From contig JBNLGI010000231.1 of NCBI GenBank assembly GCA_050305975.1, forward strand, positions 62,001 to 126,000: a DNA stretch of 64,000 nucleotides, written 5' to 3'. The position numbers were made by a program, and so were the translations under genes. The notes under the pieces are model-generated. The model had not been told where the DNA came from and did not search any database. It saw nothing but the letters and a program-made list of their open reading frames with translations. This DNA is from Thiodiazotropha sp050305975. GTDB lineage: Bacteria; Pseudomonadota; Gammaproteobacteria; Chromatiales; Chromatiaceae. This document shows positions 16,898 to 24,583 of this stretch, in pieces. The stretch's first letter is position 1. Every line of letters begins with the position of its first letter.

Positions 16898-17779
16898 ATG
16901 CGGTACCTCGGCCTAACTCACTTTCTTCTGATTTTGCTCTTTCTCGTGCTATCGGCACCGCCGCTGAGCGCACAGGAGGCCAAGCAGCCAAAATTCTCGC
17001 TTGATCGCGAAGCGGTGAAGAGCCGGATCGAAAACGTCAACAGGCTGGTGAATACCTCATCCGGCGCACGCCGTGTGACAGAGGGCAGTGCGGAAGCGCA
17101 GGCCTTGCAAGAAGAGGCTTCCGGTCATCTGGACAAAGCCAGACTCTATTTTCAGTCCAACAATATGGAGTTGGCGAATGACGAGCTGCAACACGCGACG
17201 CTGACCATGTTTCAGGCCATCAGACTGGTCGGTACCGGAAAGATCGGTGAAGACAAGCTCAAGGATGACTATGAGAAAAAGCGAAAAAGTCTGTCCGCAT
17301 TAATGGAGGCTCTCGAACGCGTTTCGGCTGAAAAGCACTCGCCATCGCCGGCAGCGAACAAGATCACTACACAAGCGGAGGCCGCTGACCGCTTGGCGGC
17401 GGAAGGCAAGATCAAAGAGGCTCGGGTTCAACTCGATCTTGCCTACGAGACCGTAAAGCTTGAGGTCGAGAAACTGCGCTCGGGAGACACCCTGGTGCGT
17501 TCACTCGAATTTGCCAGCGATGAAGAGGAGTATGCCTACGAACTCGACCGCAATGAAACCCACTTCATGCTGGTCAGACTGCTGCTCGAAGACCGGCCAA
17601 TCGATGCTTCCACACAGTCTGCCGTAGATGGATTCATTGCCGAAGCCCGTCGCTTGCGTGAGAGCGCTGATGCCGCCTCGACCTCCGGCGATTTCAAACA
17701 GGGCATACAGCAACTCGAAGCCTCCACCAAGCAGATAGTCCGCGCCATCCGTCGGGCCGGCGTCTACATACCGGGATAA
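16898..17779 (+). CDS. exported helical protein of unknown family (paralogue C')
   Basis: A 293-residue protein with a clear signal peptide (FLLILLFLVLSAPPLSAQ) and an all-helical mature part with TPR-like pairs (SGHLDKARLYFQSNNMELAN, AADRLAAEGKIKEARVQLDL). The C-terminal third parallels the gene at 16041: the LEFA...EY.YEL motif, then a helix with Met/Leu pairs (FMLVRLLLEDRPID), then GDFKQGIQQLEAS. AAGAGG lies upstream of the ATG. It lacks haem motifs. Together with its paralogue it sits at the centre of a mirror-ordered cytochrome block. Confidence 0.75.
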   Translation: MRYLGLTHFLLILLFLVLSAPPLSAQEAKQPKFSLDREAVKSRIENVNRLVNTSSGARRVTEGSAEAQALQEEASGHLDKARLYFQSNNMELANDELQHATLTMFQAIRLVGTGKIGEDKLKDDYEKKRKSLSALMEALERVSAEKHSPSPAANKITTQAEAADRLAAEGKIKEARVQLDLAYETVKLEVEKLRSGDTLVRSLEFASDEEEYAYELDRNETHFMLVRLLLEDRPIDASTQSAVDGFIAEARRLRESADAASTSGDFKQGIQQLEASTKQIVRAIRRAGVYIPG

Positions 17780-17783
17780 GCCG

Positions 17784-18344
17784 ATGGGGCGTTCAGCTAT
17801 CCGACAACTCCGGCCGGGCGTCATCTGGGCGGGTATTCTGCTCATGCTGTTCTGGCTGCCTGCGAAGAGTGAAGCGCCGACCTGGAAGTCTCTTGCTGAA
17901 GATGGCATTCATGACCCCAACAATCCGGCACTTTCCCTGTTGCAGTCGCCCGCGGAGGCGCTTTCTCTACTGCCAATGGATACGGCAGGCAACCAGGTTC
18001 GCTGGGTGAGAGCGTTGGCGGAGGGGTACATCCAACCACGTACAAATATTCAGCCTGAAACAAAAATCGAAATACTCGATCTCGATATCATCATGCCCCG
18101 CACCGGCTCTGCAAAGTATGTGCGATTTCCCCACCGTGCGCATACCGAATGGCTCGATTGCAGTAACTGTCACGACGCCATATTCAAGAGCAAGGCGGGC
18201 GCCACCCCGGTTACCATGCTGCAGATCCTGTCGGGTGAATACTGCGGTCGCTGCCATGGTGCAGTGGCATTCCCGCTTACAGAGTGCGATCGATGCCACA
18301 GTGTCAGTTCGAGTGCGCCACCCGGAGCGGTTGAGGAGAAATGA
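17784..18344 (+). CDS. triheme c7-type cytochrome (paralogue B')
   Basis: A 186-residue exported protein: signal peptide ending near AKSEA, then DGIHDPNNPALSLLQSP, LDLDIIMPRTG, and the triheme domain HRAHTEWLDCSNCH, CGRCH and CDRCH. It is paralogous along its length to the C-terminal part of the gene at 15213 but lacks that protein's 100-residue linker. The ATG lies 4 nt beyond the preceding stop, and the next gene starts 6 nt after its own stop, so it is embedded in the operon. Confidence 0.87.
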   Translation: MGRSAIRQLRPGVIWAGILLMLFWLPAKSEAPTWKSLAEDGIHDPNNPALSLLQSPAEALSLLPMDTAGNQVRWVRALAEGYIQPRTNIQPETKIEILDLDIIMPRTGSAKYVRFPHRAHTEWLDCSNCHDAIFKSKAGATPVTMLQILSGEYCGRCHGAVAFPLTECDRCHSVSSSAPPGAVEEK

Positions 18345-18350
18345 CTAGTC

Positions 18351-18731
18351 ATGACACAGGCGGTAAGACATCGATCCTGGCTGCTGTTGGCAGTCCTGCT
18401 GCTGACTCCGGTGGTCATGGCGGAGTACGGTGATGTCATCCTGAATCGCTACGCAGAGAAGGAGGGTATGCGTCCCGTGATTTTTCCCCATTGGTTCCAT
18501 CGCATCCGCTTTCGCTGCAAGGTTTGTCATAATGAGCTTGGCTTCGAAATGCGCGTGGGCTCGAACGACGTCACCATGACCGATATCATCGATGGCCGTT
18601 TCTGCGGCATGTGCCACAACGGAGAGACTGCCTGGTCGGTAGAGAATTGCGATCTCTGTCATTCGGGAAAACCCGGGCTCAAGAGTGGTATTTTCGGCGG
18701 TCATCAGACCGGGGGGCCTGGCCGCTGGTAG
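18351..18731 (+). CDS. c7-type triheme cytochrome (paralogue A')
   Basis: A 126-residue exported protein (signal peptide to about residue 24) with EYGDVILNRY, HWFHRIRFRCKVCH and haem motifs CKVCH, CGMCH and CDLCH. It matches the gene at 14802 over the whole mature part. The C-terminus differs (GGHQTGGPGRW, Gly-rich). It closes the A-B-C-C'-B'-A' block. Confidence 0.88.
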   Translation: MTQAVRHRSWLLLAVLLLTPVVMAEYGDVILNRYAEKEGMRPVIFPHWFHRIRFRCKVCHNELGFEMRVGSNDVTMTDIIDGRFCGMCHNGETAWSVENCDLCHSGKPGLKSGIFGGHQTGGPGRW

Positions 18732-18743
18732 CCGGATAGATCG

Positions 18744-19811
18744 ATGAAGAAAGCGCCTCTCTACATCTCGATCTGCATGCTCTGGGCCTGTGCCGAGACA
18801 CCGAAAACGCTCTATCTGAATCCTACCCAGATCGAATCCACTCTCGCCGTGCAGGTCTGGCCCAAGGTCGGCGAGGTACCGAGATTCGCCTATGCCGGCG
18901 AACTCACCGGACAGGGCAATTTCCGCGTATCCCCGGATACCCGGGAGAGTAAGATGAAGCGATTCCTCTCCTGGGTCGTCGGCCTGACACCGGGACATTC
19001 CGAGCAGCCGGTGATACTGCAGCGACCTCAAGGCGGCACGGTCGATCGGGCCGGTCGTATCTATGTCAGTGATGTCAGTCGTCAGGCCGTTTTCGTCTTC
19101 GATCCCGTAGCCGGCGAACTGCAGGTCTGGGAGTGGGCTGAAGAGTCAAAACGCTTTCGCTCGCCGGTCGGTGTGGCGGTGCGCGACAACGGTGAAGTGC
19201 TGGTGGCCGATTCGGAGCTTGGGCGGGTCGTGCGACTGGCGCCCGACGGTCAGCCCAGGGGGGTGTTCGGCAACGGCGAGCTGCAACGTCCGACCGGACT
19301 CGCGCTGGATCCCGATAGCGGACTGCTCTATGTCACCGACACCCGCGCCAACGAGATCAAGATCTACGATATCCAGGGTCGTCTGATCGACCGGTTCGGC
19401 AATGCCGGCGATGAAGCGGGTCAGCTCAATTCGCCCACCTACATCGCGGTCTCCGACGGACGCGTGTATGTGACCGATACCTTGAATGCCAGAATCCAGG
19501 TTTTCGACACCGCAGGGCGCTGGCTGCAGGTGATCGGCGAGCGTGGACGCTACATTGGCAACCTGACGCGTCCCAAGGGTATCGCGGTGAGTCAGGAGGG
19601 ACTGCTCTATGTGGTCGAGTCCTACTACGACTATCTGCTCGTGTTCGACCGAAACGGCGAATTTCTGATGCCGATCGGCGGTCCCGGCAGGAACCCGGGC
19701 GAGTTCATGTTGCCGGCCGGCGTCTGGCTGGACGCCCATGGCAGGGTCTATGTTTCCGATATGCTCAACGGCAGGATCTCCATCTTTCAGTTCCTGGGAG
19801 CGGACACATGA
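18744..19811 (+). CDS. NHL-repeat beta-propeller lipoprotein of the cytochrome operon
   Basis: A 355-residue protein with a short N-terminal signal in which a Cys at about residue 15 (ISICMLWACAE) is a plausible lipid attachment site. Six NHL blades follow (for example PVGVAVRDNGEVLVADSELG, PTGLALDPDSGLLYVTDTRA, PKGIAVSQEGLLYVVESYYD). It resembles the lipoprotein at 7402 in length and blade pattern, so the locus carries two. The stop overlaps the ATG of the 11-heme cytochrome by 4 nt, implying coupled production and perhaps a physical complex. Confidence 0.85.
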   Translation: MKKAPLYISICMLWACAETPKTLYLNPTQIESTLAVQVWPKVGEVPRFAYAGELTGQGNFRVSPDTRESKMKRFLSWVVGLTPGHSEQPVILQRPQGGTVDRAGRIYVSDVSRQAVFVFDPVAGELQVWEWAEESKRFRSPVGVAVRDNGEVLVADSELGRVVRLAPDGQPRGVFGNGELQRPTGLALDPDSGLLYVTDTRANEIKIYDIQGRLIDRFGNAGDEAGQLNSPTYIAVSDGRVYVTDTLNARIQVFDTAGRWLQVIGERGRYIGNLTRPKGIAVSQEGLLYVVESYYDYLLVFDRNGEFLMPIGGPGRNPGEFMLPAGVWLDAHGRVYVSDMLNGRISIFQFLGADT

Positions 19812-22210
19812 CGCGCAGGGGATTCTGGCTTCAGCTGACACTGCTTCTGTGCGCCGCCGGCGTGCTTCATGCCGAACGGATCTCGGATATTCGCAATACC
19901 AAACACAACCTCTCGATCACCGGTCCCGGACCGGTCAGGGCCGTCACCGAATCGGAGGTCTGCGTCTTCTGTCATACGCCTCACGGGGCTTCGGAGATCC
20001 CCGCCGCCCCGCTGTGGAATCGCGCCTTGTCGGGGGCGACCTATACACCCTATACCTCCACCTCGATCGATGCCCAGGACACGACCACCGAACCGGGCGG
20101 CAGCTCGAAACTCTGTCTCTCCTGCCATGACGGCACCCTCGCCATCGGTGCCGTCAATGTGGCGAACGGTCAGGCCAACGCCAGCATCTCGATGCAGGGC
20201 ACCGCGGCCGGCGGCACCATTCCGGACGGCAGCGGTTCCCTCAGCGGATTCACCCGCCGCATCGGCGTCGACCTCACCAACGACCACCCGATCTCGTTCA
20301 CCTACGACAGTTCGCTGGCCCTGGCCGACGGTGAGTTGCGCGATCCCACCATCGAAACCCATATCGCCACCCGTGCCCCCGGCCAGAATCCAAAACCCCT
20401 GGTGCCGCTGGAGGGGGATCGTCTCGAATGTGTCAGCTGCCACGATCCGCACATCCGCGATACCGATCCGACCAAGAACATCAAGTTCCTCCGCCTCAAC
20501 CGCTTCCAGGAGGGTCTGCCCGGCGGCACCTTCTCGGAGATCAACGATATCGTCTGCCTGGCCTGCCACAACAAACTGGGACAGGTGTGGGCGACCTCGG
20601 CCCATGCCGATCCGACGGTCGCCGACGAGACTTACAAGGCCGCTCCAGCGGACCTGCGGGAGTTTCCGGCAGGCACGGCGGTATGGCAGGCCTCCTGCCT
20701 CAATTGCCACGACACCCATACCGTGCAGGGCTCGAGACGCCTGCTGAGGGAGGGTACCGATGCCCTGGGCGGGCCCACCCAACCCCGGCTCGGCGGAGAG
20801 GCAGCCATCGAGAGCACCTGTTTCCAATGTCACACCAACGATGCCTCTTCGATCCTGGTCTTCTCTCTGGAGGTGCCGAACATCGAGGACGATTTCAACC
20901 TTTCCAGACACATGCCGATCGCCAGCATCGACCAGCCGGCCGGCGTCGAGGTGCATGACATTCGCGATGCCGACTTCACCGAGGATCCGCTGTTGCTGGG
21001 CAACGGTGACCTCAACAACCGACATGCGGAGTGCACCGACTGTCACAATCCCCATCGCCTGCAGCGAAATCGCCTGTTCAACAACGGCGGTTCCAACCTG
21101 GCCGGAACCCACGACCATGGCGCTTCCCATTCGAATATCGCTTCAGGCGTGCTGCGCGGCAGTTCCGGCGTGGAGCCGGTCTACGGGTCGGCTGGTTTTC
21201 ACGACCTGCCGCTGGCCTATAACCTCAAGCGCGGTGACGGCGGCGACGGCGCCAGCGACCAGGTCACCAGCTCCTGGGTCACACGCGAGTACCAGATCTG
21301 TCTCAAGTGCCATTCGGATTACGGCTACAGCGACAACAATCTCTACCCGTTAGGCAATCGTCCGACCCTGGGCGACTCGATCGGCACTACCACGACCGGC
21401 ACCAACGGGCTGACCCAGTACACCAACCAGGCCAGGGAGTTTCAGGCGCCGCTCGCCCATCAGGGATTCGGCTCGCCCGGCGACAGCGGCGCCGACGCCA
21501 ATTTCCTCACCAACAACCAGCGCTCCTGGCATCCTGTGATCGCCGAGACCGGTCGCGGCGGTATTCAACGTGACGACGGCAGGGGGGATATCTCCAGCAA
21601 CTGGGTGCCGCCGTTCGACGATGCCGTGGGCAGCCAGACCATGTACTGCAGCGACTGCCACGGATCCGGCACAGCGCCCGGCACCGTGGTGCCGGATGGG
21701 GGCGATAACGGACGTCCCTGGGGGCCGCACGGTTCCAATCACAATTTCATCCTCAAGGGCGAGTGGTCGGCCGATACGGGCACGGGACGCCCGCAGGATC
21801 TCTGCTTCAAATGCCACGACTACGCTATCTACGCCGGTGGCGACCGCAGCGTGGACAGCGGATTCGGCCGCGGTGACAACCTCCATGCCGAGCATTTCGA
21901 TCGCATCACGGGCAATCGGGTTAAGTGCATGTGGTGCCATGTGGCGGTGCCCCACGGCTGGAAGAACAAAGGGCTGCTGGTCAATCTGAACGATGTGGGG
22001 CCGGAGGCCGGCCTGGCGCCGGGGACCGAGGTGCCGATCCAATCCAACGCCGATGTCTACAGCCAGGAGCCTTACTACTTCAACGCCAAACTCAAAGTAA
22101 TCAACTTTGCCCGCTCGGGAGACTGGCGACCGGACAACTGCGGTTCGGCCAGCGCGACTCCGGATGTCGGTCGGGACTGGATGGGGGCGGTATGCCAGAA
22201 TCCACCCTAA
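19808..22210 (+). CDS. 11-heme exported c-type cytochrome
   Basis: An 800-residue exported protein (signal peptide about 1-21). It contains eleven CXXCH motifs in order: CVFCHTPHG, CLSCHDG, CVSCHDPH, CLACHNK, CLNCHDTH, CFQCHTND, CTDCHNPH, CLKCHSD, CSDCHGSG, CFKCHDYA and CMWCH. The first four, with NDHPIS between the second and third, reproduce the layout of the 280-residue tetraheme cytochrome at 10949; the other seven haems are an extension. No GPI-like or lipobox anchor is seen. The ATG overlaps the preceding stop (ATGA) and the 3' end overlaps resB by 19 nt. It is a good candidate for an outer-surface terminal cytochrome or a filament cap or base. Confidence 0.88.
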   Translation: MTRRGFWLQLTLLLCAAGVLHAERISDIRNTKHNLSITGPGPVRAVTESEVCVFCHTPHGASEIPAAPLWNRALSGATYTPYTSTSIDAQDTTTEPGGSSKLCLSCHDGTLAIGAVNVANGQANASISMQGTAAGGTIPDGSGSLSGFTRRIGVDLTNDHPISFTYDSSLALADGELRDPTIETHIATRAPGQNPKPLVPLEGDRLECVSCHDPHIRDTDPTKNIKFLRLNRFQEGLPGGTFSEINDIVCLACHNKLGQVWATSAHADPTVADETYKAAPADLREFPAGTAVWQASCLNCHDTHTVQGSRRLLREGTDALGGPTQPRLGGEAAIESTCFQCHTNDASSILVFSLEVPNIEDDFNLSRHMPIASIDQPAGVEVHDIRDADFTEDPLLLGNGDLNNRHAECTDCHNPHRLQRNRLFNNGGSNLAGTHDHGASHSNIASGVLRGSSGVEPVYGSAGFHDLPLAYNLKRGDGGDGASDQVTSSWVTREYQICLKCHSDYGYSDNNLYPLGNRPTLGDSIGTTTTGTNGLTQYTNQAREFQAPLAHQGFGSPGDSGADANFLTNNQRSWHPVIAETGRGGIQRDDGRGDISSNWVPPFDDAVGSQTMYCSDCHGSGTAPGTVVPDGGDNGRPWGPHGSNHNFILKGEWSADTGTGRPQDLCFKCHDYAIYAGGDRSVDSGFGRGDNLHAEHFDRITGNRVKCMWCHVAVPHGWKNKGLLVNLNDVGPEAGLAPGTEVPIQSNADVYSQEPYYFNAKLKVINFARSGDWRPDNCGSASATPDVGRDWMGAVCQNPP

Positions 22211-23235
22211 GACCGCAACGGACACGGCGTGCAGGGCAGGCGAGGGGAGGCCGTTTTCCGCGCTTGCTGGCATCCCTGCGCCTGACCCTGCTCGGCCTGT
22301 TGCTGCTGGGCGTCGGGGGCTTTGCCGCATCGCGGCAACTGGCTGGCGCGCAGTGGCTGGTGATCGGTTCGCTGTCGCTGCTTTCGCTCAATCTGACTGC
22401 GGCGCTGCTGACCAATCCGGTGTTTCGTGTGCGGCCCGCCCTGTTCGGCATGCATGTCGGACTTCTGCTCCTGTCGCTGTCGCTGGCGTTTGGTCAGATC
22501 ACCCGCTTTCGCGGCCATTTCGAGATCTCCGAGGGAGAAGCCTTCAATCCCACCCGCATGATCGCCGATCGCGTTGGCTTGATATCCCCGCAACCGCCGG
22601 GCGAGGGGGCCTTCGTGCAAGCTGCCGTGAGGGTGAATTACGCGCCGGGTCTGATGCGCAGGGAGACGCAGAGCAGCGTCAGGCTGGCGGATGGTCATTT
22701 GACTGAGGCCACCGACGGTAGCCCGCTGATCATCGACGGATACAGATTCTACGTGACCCATAACAAAGGTTTCTCCGCCCTCGTTACCTGGCAACCGGAA
22801 ACGGGTGCGCCCGGACAGACAGGCACCCTCCATTTTCCTTCGTATCCGAGGTTGGCGCCGATGCAGTTCCTCGACTGGACAGCGCCGGACGGAACGGCTC
22901 TGAGATTTGAAATCAGACCGAAGCTTCATCCGGATGACGACCACTGGACCCTGAGTCGAGAGATGGCGGAGCAGCGGCTGGCAGTCCGTTTCGACAACAG
23001 TGAGATTGTGCTCGCAGCGGGTGAAAGCAGGCGGCTGCCCGGCGGTGGCGTCCTGCGTTTCGAGCGTATCGATTTCTGGCTAGGCTATCGGGTCTTCTAC
23101 GATCCAAGCCTCACCTGGTGTTTCGCATCGGCATTGATTGCCGTCTGCTGTCTCGGTCTGCATCTGCTGGACAGACGCGTGCGCGTATACAAACGACCCG
23201 CCAGTGTGCCGAACGGCCGGGAGGCGACGACATGA
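22192..23235 (+). CDS. resB: ResB-like System II cytochrome c biogenesis protein
   Basis: A 347-residue membrane protein. Three transmembrane segments lie near the N-terminus (about 25-120: LRLTLLGLLLLGVGGFAAS, WLVIGSLSLLSLNLTAALL, FGMHVGLLLLSLSLAFGQ), then a large periplasmic domain with DGYRFYVTHNKGFSALVTWQ, and a last membrane helix near 310-330 (TWCFASALIAVCCLGLHLL). This is the ResB/CcsB layout, slightly shorter than usual. It works with CcsA to deliver and attach haem to CXXCH sites. The ATG at 22192 lies within the end of the cytochrome gene and the stop overlaps the next ATG, so it is translationally coupled on both sides. Confidence 0.85.
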   Translation: MPESTLRPQRTRRAGQARGGRFPRLLASLRLTLLGLLLLGVGGFAASRQLAGAQWLVIGSLSLLSLNLTAALLTNPVFRVRPALFGMHVGLLLLSLSLAFGQITRFRGHFEISEGEAFNPTRMIADRVGLISPQPPGEGAFVQAAVRVNYAPGLMRRETQSSVRLADGHLTEATDGSPLIIDGYRFYVTHNKGFSALVTWQPETGAPGQTGTLHFPSYPRLAPMQFLDWTAPDGTALRFEIRPKLHPDDDHWTLSREMAEQRLAVRFDNSEIVLAAGESRRLPGGGVLRFERIDFWLGYRVFYDPSLTWCFASALIAVCCLGLHLLDRRVRVYKRPASVPNGREATT

Positions 23236-24044
23236 ACGACGGCCAGATCTGGCTCTATCCTGCAGCCCTCGCCTACCTGATTGCCGGCTGGCTGGCGATA
23301 CAGGCACAGGGGTCCCGACATCGGGAACGCGGCCGCTGGACGGCAATCGCCCTGTTGCTGGGCGCACTGTGTGTCGCCCTCGCCATTGGCGGACGTTGGC
23401 TCTCCTATGGCCAGGGTCCGTTCCTGACCATGTATGAGGTCCTGATCAGCAGCCTGTTCAGTCTCTCTTTCGTGTTCGGATTGGCGGCACTGCTTTTTCC
23501 CGCAGTGCGCATCGGCGCCCCGTTCGCGGCAGGCGTCATACTGCTGCTCTTCCTCTGGGCCGTCTACACCGATCCCGGCTTCAAACCCTTGCCACCCACC
23601 TATCAGACTCCCTGGCTGTGGGTGCATGTGATCACCGGCAAACTCTTCCTCGGCTGTTGCCTGATCGCCACCAGCCTGGGACTCTGGTTGATGTCGTCCT
23701 CGGGATGGAAGAGTGCGTCGCCCGCTGCGGCGGACCAGCGGCAAGGGATAGAGAATCTGCTCTGGTTGTGGCTCACGGTCGCTTTTCTGTTTCACAGCGG
23801 CATGCTGATGGCGGGGGCGGTCTGGGCACAGGACGCCTGGGGACGCTTCTGGGACTGGGATCCCCTGGAGAGCTGGGCCTTCGGCACCTGGCTCTGCATG
23901 GCGATCGCGCTGCATGGGCGGGCGGTATACCGGATCGGACCGCGGGGCGCATCCCTGTTCGCGCTCGGGACCTTTCTGCTCGCCTTCCTGACCTTTTTCG
24001 GCGTGCCTTTCATCAGCGTCAATCCGCATCAGGGGGCGGTATGA
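23232..24044 (+). CDS. ccsA: CcsA/ResC-like System II haem-handling protein
   Basis: A 270-residue polytopic membrane protein with about eight helices. The tryptophan-rich haem-binding (WWD) signature is clear at WGRFWDWDPLESWAF, and conserved His residues flank it (WVHVITGKL, FLFHSGMLMAG, ALHGRAV). With ResB it forms the cytochrome c synthase of System II. Gammaproteobacteria usually use System I (Ccm), so this pair embedded in the cytochrome operon looks like a dedicated haem-attachment module. ATGA overlaps join it to its neighbours on both sides. Confidence 0.9.
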   Translation: MNDGQIWLYPAALAYLIAGWLAIQAQGSRHRERGRWTAIALLLGALCVALAIGGRWLSYGQGPFLTMYEVLISSLFSLSFVFGLAALLFPAVRIGAPFAAGVILLLFLWAVYTDPGFKPLPPTYQTPWLWVHVITGKLFLGCCLIATSLGLWLMSSSGWKSASPAAADQRQGIENLLWLWLTVAFLFHSGMLMAGAVWAQDAWGRFWDWDPLESWAFGTWLCMAIALHGRAVYRIGPRGASLFALGTFLLAFLTFFGVPFISVNPHQGAV

Positions 24045-24583
24045 GCGTGCTGCGGGATCTGCGCCTGCCGATCACCGGGGCGGTCATCGCCACGACCCTC
24101 ATCCTAGGCATCCTGTTGCAGGGTGAAATCACCGGTTTTGCTGCTAGAGTTGAGCATAAGAGCGGGTCTGTGACAACGACCTCATCGACAGTCCCACTCG
24201 ACGAACTATTCCAGACGGCAGTCGGATTACTGCACACCCGGCACTACGAACCGGCCATGCAGACTTTCAGTGAGATCGTGAAACGCGCGCCCTGGATGCC
24301 GGAAGCGGAAGTCAATCTGGCCTATGCCCTGATGGGAATGGAGCGGTATGCGGAGGCGCAGCCCCATTTCGAACGCGCACTGGCGTTGAACGAAAGGCAG
24401 CTGAATGCCTATTACGGCCTCGCAATATCCATGGAACAACAGGGTGATTTGGATTCGGCGTTGGGTGCCATGCGGGTTTATGTGCACCTTGCCGAAGAGG
24501 GCGACTCATACCTGCCAAAAGCCTGGGCGGCCATCTGGGAATGGGAAACGGCACGTAACGCTTCACACAAGGCAAGCGAATGA
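24041..24583 (+). CDS. membrane-anchored TPR protein
   Basis: A 180-residue protein with one N-terminal membrane helix (about 9-27, PITGAVIATTLILGILLQG) and about three tetratricopeptide repeats in the periplasm (AVGLLHTRHYEPAMQTFSEI, LAYALMGMERYAEAQPHFER, YYGLAISMEQQGDLDSALGA). Such proteins hold partners together, and NrfG/CcmI-type TPRs present apocytochromes to haem ligases. Directly after CcsA, a similar apocytochrome-delivery role is likely but unproven. ATGA overlaps exist at both ends. Confidence 0.8.
   Translation: MSVLRDLRLPITGAVIATTLILGILLQGEITGFAARVEHKSGSVTTTSSTVPLDELFQTAVGLLHTRHYEPAMQTFSEIVKRAPWMPEAEVNLAYALMGMERYAEAQPHFERALALNERQLNAYYGLAISMEQQGDLDSALGAMRVYVHLAEEGDSYLPKAWAAIWEWETARNASHKASE

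Noticed and set aside
19787..21130. A 447-codon minus-strand frame opposite the 11-heme cytochrome
   Set aside because: The plus strand encodes regularly spaced CXXCH motifs with coupled neighbours; the antisense frame has no recognisable features.
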